Assembly (NCBI GenBank): GCA_900763035.1
Contig: CAAFIS010000110.1
Location: forward strand, 1-8,378
From: Clostridia bacterium
GTDB taxonomy: Bacteria; Bacillota; Clostridia; Oscillospirales; Acutalibacteraceae
Reading direction: 5' to 3'
DNA: 8,378 bases
The notes under the pieces are model-generated. The model was not told the origin of the DNA. It ran no database searches and saw only the letters and a list, made by a program, of their open reading frames with translations. The translations under genes and the position numbers were made by a program. This document shows, piece by piece, positions 6,329 to 8,378 of the stretch; within the stretch, counting starts at the first letter, position 1, and each line of letters begins with the position of its first letter.

Positions 6329-7122
6329 GCGCGCGCCTTCGGCGCGCAGGCCGGCATCTGGCCGCCCTGCTGCTGCCGCAGCGGTGCTGTTTGTGCGGCA
6401 CGCTGATCGGCCCGGACGATACGATGTGCGCCGACTGTCGGCGGGACGCGCCGTTCATCCTGCCGCCGGTGTGCCCGCATTGCGGGCTGTCGCTCCACGG
6501 CCGGGCAGAAAGCAGCTGCTCCTGCGGCGGACGGCGTCATGCCTTCGTCCGGTGCGTGGCGCCGCTATCTTACGAGGGGCTGGCTCGGCGCGGCATCGCG
6601 ACGCTCAAGCACACCGGCGACACCTGCACGGTGGACGGTCTGGCTGCCGAGATCGGCGAGGTGCTGCGCCGCGAATACGGCGGGATCGGCTTTACGCTGG
6701 CGACCGCCGTCCCGTCCTACCAAAAGGATCTGCGCCGCCGCGGCCACGACCAAGCCGCGCTGCTCGCCGCGGCCGTGGCCCGGCACATCGGCGTGCCGTA
6801 TGTGCCGACGCTGCGCAAGCTGTATCCCACCCGGCCGCAAAAGGAGTTGTCGGCCGAGGAACGGCAGGGCAACCTGCTCGGCGCCTTTGCCGTGCGCGAT
6901 CGTATCTGTTCGCCGCGCACGGCGGTCGACCGTCTGCTGCGGCGCGGTCGGCCCGTCGACCTGAACGGTGCCGTCGTGTTGTTGATCGACGACGTGATGA
7001 CCACCGGCTCAACGCTGGACGAATGCGCGAAGATGCTGCGCCTTTACGGCGCGGCCGAGGTCTATGCCGCGGCGGCGGCCGCCACGCCGCCGAAGAAGGA
7101 CACGGACAAAGACCGCGGATAA
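6325..7122 (+). CDS. comFC: ComFC-like protein with zinc-finger N terminus and phosphoribosyltransferase fold
   Basis: This 265-residue ComF-family protein is related to Bacillus ComFC, needed for DNA uptake during transformation, and to E. coli GntX; its exact reaction is unknown. The N terminus carries paired cysteines expected to bind zinc: Cys21/22 and Cys24, Cys35 and Cys38, Cys50 and Cys53, Cys65 and Cys67. Then follow LSYEGLARRGIATLKHTGD, AVPSYQKDLRRRGHDQA, the RPQKELSAEERQGNL family motif and the PRPP loop IDDVMTTGST (221-230). I set the start at GTG 6325, in frame and overlapping the recD2 stop as GTGA, with GGAG at 6313-6316 8 bases upstream; no ATG in frame lies close by except further inside recD2. 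The tail (TPPKKDTDKDRG) is charged and probably disordered. Presence of comFC alone does not prove natural competence. Confidence 0.92.
   Translation: MSARLRRAGRHLAALLLPQRCCLCGTLIGPDDTMCADCRRDAPFILPPVCPHCGLSLHGRAESSCSCGGRRHAFVRCVAPLSYEGLARRGIATLKHTGDTCTVDGLAAEIGEVLRREYGGIGFTLATAVPSYQKDLRRRGHDQAALLAAAVARHIGVPYVPTLRKLYPTRPQKELSAEERQGNLLGAFAVRDRICSPRTAVDRLLRRGRPVDLNGAVVLLIDDVMTTGSTLDECAKMLRLYGAAEVYAAAAAATPPKKDTDKDRG
6331..6347 (+). promoter_or_regulatory. GC hairpin inside the first codons of comFC
   Basis: GCGCGCC (6331-6337) and GGCGCGC (6341-6347) form seven perfect G-C pairs around the loop TTC, covering codons 3 to 8 of comFC from its GTG start. A stem so near a weak start could slow initiation and make translation depend on ribosomes arriving from recD2. 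There is no T-run, so it is not a terminator. It may be incidental in DNA this GC-rich. Confidence 0.4.
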
Positions 7123-7157
7123 GCGGAAAACAAAAAAAGTAAGGGAGTTCATGACTT

Positions 7158-8183
7158 ATGGATCTGGGGATCGATCTTGGCACGTCACGCACCGTGATCT
7201 GCAGCGAGGAGGGCGGCGTCCTGCTCGATGAAGCGACGGCGATCGCTCTCGGACGGGGCGATGAGGTCATCGCCTGCGGCGACGAGGCCGAAACGATGAT
7301 CGGCCGCACACCGCCCACCATCCGCGCCGTGCATCCGGTCGTCAAGGGCGTCATCGCCGAATACGAGCCGGCGGAGCTGCTGCTGCGCCGCTTTTTGCAC
7401 CGCGTGTGCCACGACCGCGTGGCCAAGCCCTGCGTCGCCGTCAGCATCGCCGAGCAGATGACCGACGTCGAGCGCCGCTCGTTCATCGAGGCGGTGGTGT
7501 CGGCCGGCGCGCGCCGCGTGACCCTCGTGCCGGAAACGGGGGCTGCCGCCATCGGCGCGGGCATCGATGTCACGCTGCCCAACGGGCAGATGATCGTGAA
7601 CTTCGGCGGCGGGACGACCGACGTGTCCGTGATCTCGCTGAAGGGCGAGGCGGCGTCCGCCTCCGTGCGCACCGGCGGCACCGCCGTCGACGACGCGATC
7701 TGCCGCTATCTGCGCGCCAAATACGGTGTGGCGGTCAGCCTCCGCGCCGCCGAAACGATCAAGCGGGAGATGGGCAGCGCCGTCCCGGCGGATCAGCCGA
7801 TCCGCCGCACCTTCGTCTGGCGTGATGCCGTCACCGGTCTGCCGCGGCGCGTGGAGCTGACGGGCGAGGAGGTCACCGAGGCGATCGCCGAGCCGCTCTC
7901 CGTGATGGTCGACCTGATCTGCCGTGTGCTGGAGGTCACGCCGCCGGAGCTGGCCGGGGACATCATGCAGAACGGTCCGGTGCTCACCGGCGGCATGGCG
8001 CGCCTGCGCGGCTTGCCGCAATTGCTCGAGCGCACCACCGGTCTGCACTGCCGCATCGCCGACGATCCCGATCGCTGCGTCGCGATCGGCGCGTGCCGTG
8101 CCCTGCGGTATGCCGGCGCGTTCTCCGAGGTCTACGACTTGGGCGATTTTTCGTATCACCTGTCCGAGAACGTCACGAACTGA
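7158..8183 (+). CDS. mreB: MreB-family actin-like protein, divergent paralogue
   Basis: This 341-residue actin-fold ATPase should form membrane-bound filaments that guide cell wall synthesis and rod shape. In order are phosphate 1 (IDLGTSRT, residues 5-12), the HPVVKGVIAEYEPAE block, the ETGAAAIGAGI segment with Glu126, phosphate 2 (NFGGGTTDVSVIS, 148-160) and the adenosine motif LTGGMARLRGLP plus DDPDRCVAIGA. Length matches MreB. Departures stand out: the usual Asp of phosphate 2 (DIGGGTTE) is Asn148, the familiar DLGTANT reads DLGTSRT, and the usual EEP before AAAIGAG reads PET. Glu126 and Thr153, aligned with the catalytic Glu and Thr of MreB, are kept. ATG 7158 has AAGGGAG (7141-7147) 10 bases upstream; the nearer ATG 7151 is out of frame. 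It follows comFC by 35 bases without a terminator. It may be a second MreB/Mbl-type paralogue rather than the main one. Confidence 0.9.
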   Translation: MDLGIDLGTSRTVICSEEGGVLLDEATAIALGRGDEVIACGDEAETMIGRTPPTIRAVHPVVKGVIAEYEPAELLLRRFLHRVCHDRVAKPCVAVSIAEQMTDVERRSFIEAVVSAGARRVTLVPETGAAAIGAGIDVTLPNGQMIVNFGGGTTDVSVISLKGEAASASVRTGGTAVDDAICRYLRAKYGVAVSLRAAETIKREMGSAVPADQPIRRTFVWRDAVTGLPRRVELTGEEVTEAIAEPLSVMVDLICRVLEVTPPELAGDIMQNGPVLTGGMARLRGLPQLLERTTGLHCRIADDPDRCVAIGACRALRYAGAFSEVYDLGDFSYHLSENVTN

Positions 8184-8238
8184 CGGGCACCGACGACCGG
8201 CGGCGGGCGATGACAGACGGTCGGCAAAACACAAGACG

Positions 8239-8281
8239 CGGCGCGGCGCGCGCTCACGTATCAGGGTCGCACGCCGCGCCG
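8239..8281 (+). terminator. long GC-rich inverted repeat after mreB, possible terminator
   Basis: CGGCGCGGCG (8239-8248) pairs perfectly with CGCCGCGCCG (8272-8281). After a C/A mismatch the stem continues for four more pairs, including one G-U, leaving a 13-base loop. It lies 55 bases after the mreB stop, where the operon should end. The bases that follow (GTTAGGCGTTTC) are only mildly T-rich, so this is not a textbook intrinsic terminator; it could stabilise the transcript 3' end or help a factor-dependent stop. No gene is convincing between 8184 and 8378. Confidence 0.4.
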
Positions 8282-8303
8282 TTAGGCGTTTCTCGCGCCG
8301 CCC

Positions 8304-8329
8304 GGCGTGCTTTTCGGCCATGGCACGCC
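8304..8329 (+). repeat. second inverted repeat downstream of mreB
   Basis: GGCGTGC (8304-8310) and GCACGCC (8323-8329) give a seven-pair stem with a 12-base loop that includes TTTTCGG. It stands 22 bases after the larger inverted repeat. There is no T-run after it on either strand within the window. Two stems in a row fit a transcript end region, but either could be structural noise. Confidence 0.4.
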
Positions 8330-8337
8330 TCATCGGG

Positions 8338-8344
8338 CATACTA
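8338..8344 (+). promoter_or_regulatory. isolated CATACTA box, possible forespore promoter -10
   Basis: CATACTA occurs here exactly as in the candidate sigma-G promoter upstream of the spoVAF-like gene, and again in non-coding DNA. No good GHATR -35 box lies 17-18 bases upstream: CCATG at 8318-8322 fits four of five positions but at spacing 15. Read as a sigma-F type extended -10, GGGCATACTA (8335-8344) matches GGNRANAHTR at nine of ten positions, again without a proper -35. It would serve a gene beyond the window, if any. Confidence 0.25.
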
Positions 8345-8363
8345 CATCTTGTGGTCTGCGATT

Positions 8364-8378
8364 AAAAAAAAAAAAAAA
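8364..8378 (+). repeat. terminal run of 15 A
   Basis: The window ends in 15 consecutive A residues, out of character with the GC-rich sequence before it. It is either a contig end at a homopolymer or, read on the other strand, the T-run of a terminator for a leftward gene beyond the window, whose stem would lie to the right. Confidence 0.8.

Noticed and set aside
7185..8333. 382-codon open frame on the minus strand across mreB
   Set aside because: Antisense shadow of the actin-like gene with low-complexity Arg, Ala, Gly and Asp content.
8210..8365. 51-codon forward frame after mreB
   Set aside because: No ribosome binding site, it runs through both inverted repeats, and its composition is arginine- and alanine-rich like random GC-rich DNA.

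Overview
This is a GC-rich stretch of chromosome from a spore-forming, low-complexity-envelope Firmicute. The best guess is a high-GC Clostridia lineage of the Oscillospiraceae/Ruminococcaceae kind. The support is a SpoVAF/GerA-type spore germination gene, strong GGAGG-type ribosome binding sites, and a Firmicute-style RecD2 helicase, ComFC-like protein and MreB homologue. All genes read on the + strand and are tightly packed, with little non-coding DNA.

Layout from left to right: a GT-B glycosyltransferase (45-1205) overlaps by ATGA a YfiH/PgeF (YlmD-like) zinc enzyme (1202-2038). A 60-base gap carries a good match to a forespore sigma-G promoter. Next is a spoVAF-like germination gene (2099-3400), whose reading frame is broken by an in-frame amber TAG 38 codons before its natural end; the family-typical C-terminal tail continues in the same frame to 3517. 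A short non-coding stretch follows, holding two diverged 60-base direct repeats 70 bases apart. Then come a small unrecognised single-pass membrane protein (3706-4068), recD2 (4091-6328), a comFC-like gene starting at a GTG that overlaps the recD2 stop (6325-7122), and a divergent MreB-family gene (7158-8183). The last 195 bases contain two inverted repeats, a second perfect CATACTA box and a terminal run of 15 A, probably a contig edge.

How the genes fit together: glycosyltransferase and yfiH look translationally coupled and may both concern the cell envelope. spoVAF appears to have its own forespore promoter inside an otherwise housekeeping run. The small membrane protein, recD2, comFC and mreB look like one co-transcribed unit covering DNA repair, a competence-type phosphoribosyltransferase-fold protein and cell shape. 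I see no defence system, phage, transposon, CRISPR array, tRNA or rRNA. The most notable points are the amber-interrupted spoVAF, the promoter in front of it, the repeat pair behind it and the altered nucleotide-binding motif of the MreB homologue. Most of the window is ordinary chromosome.
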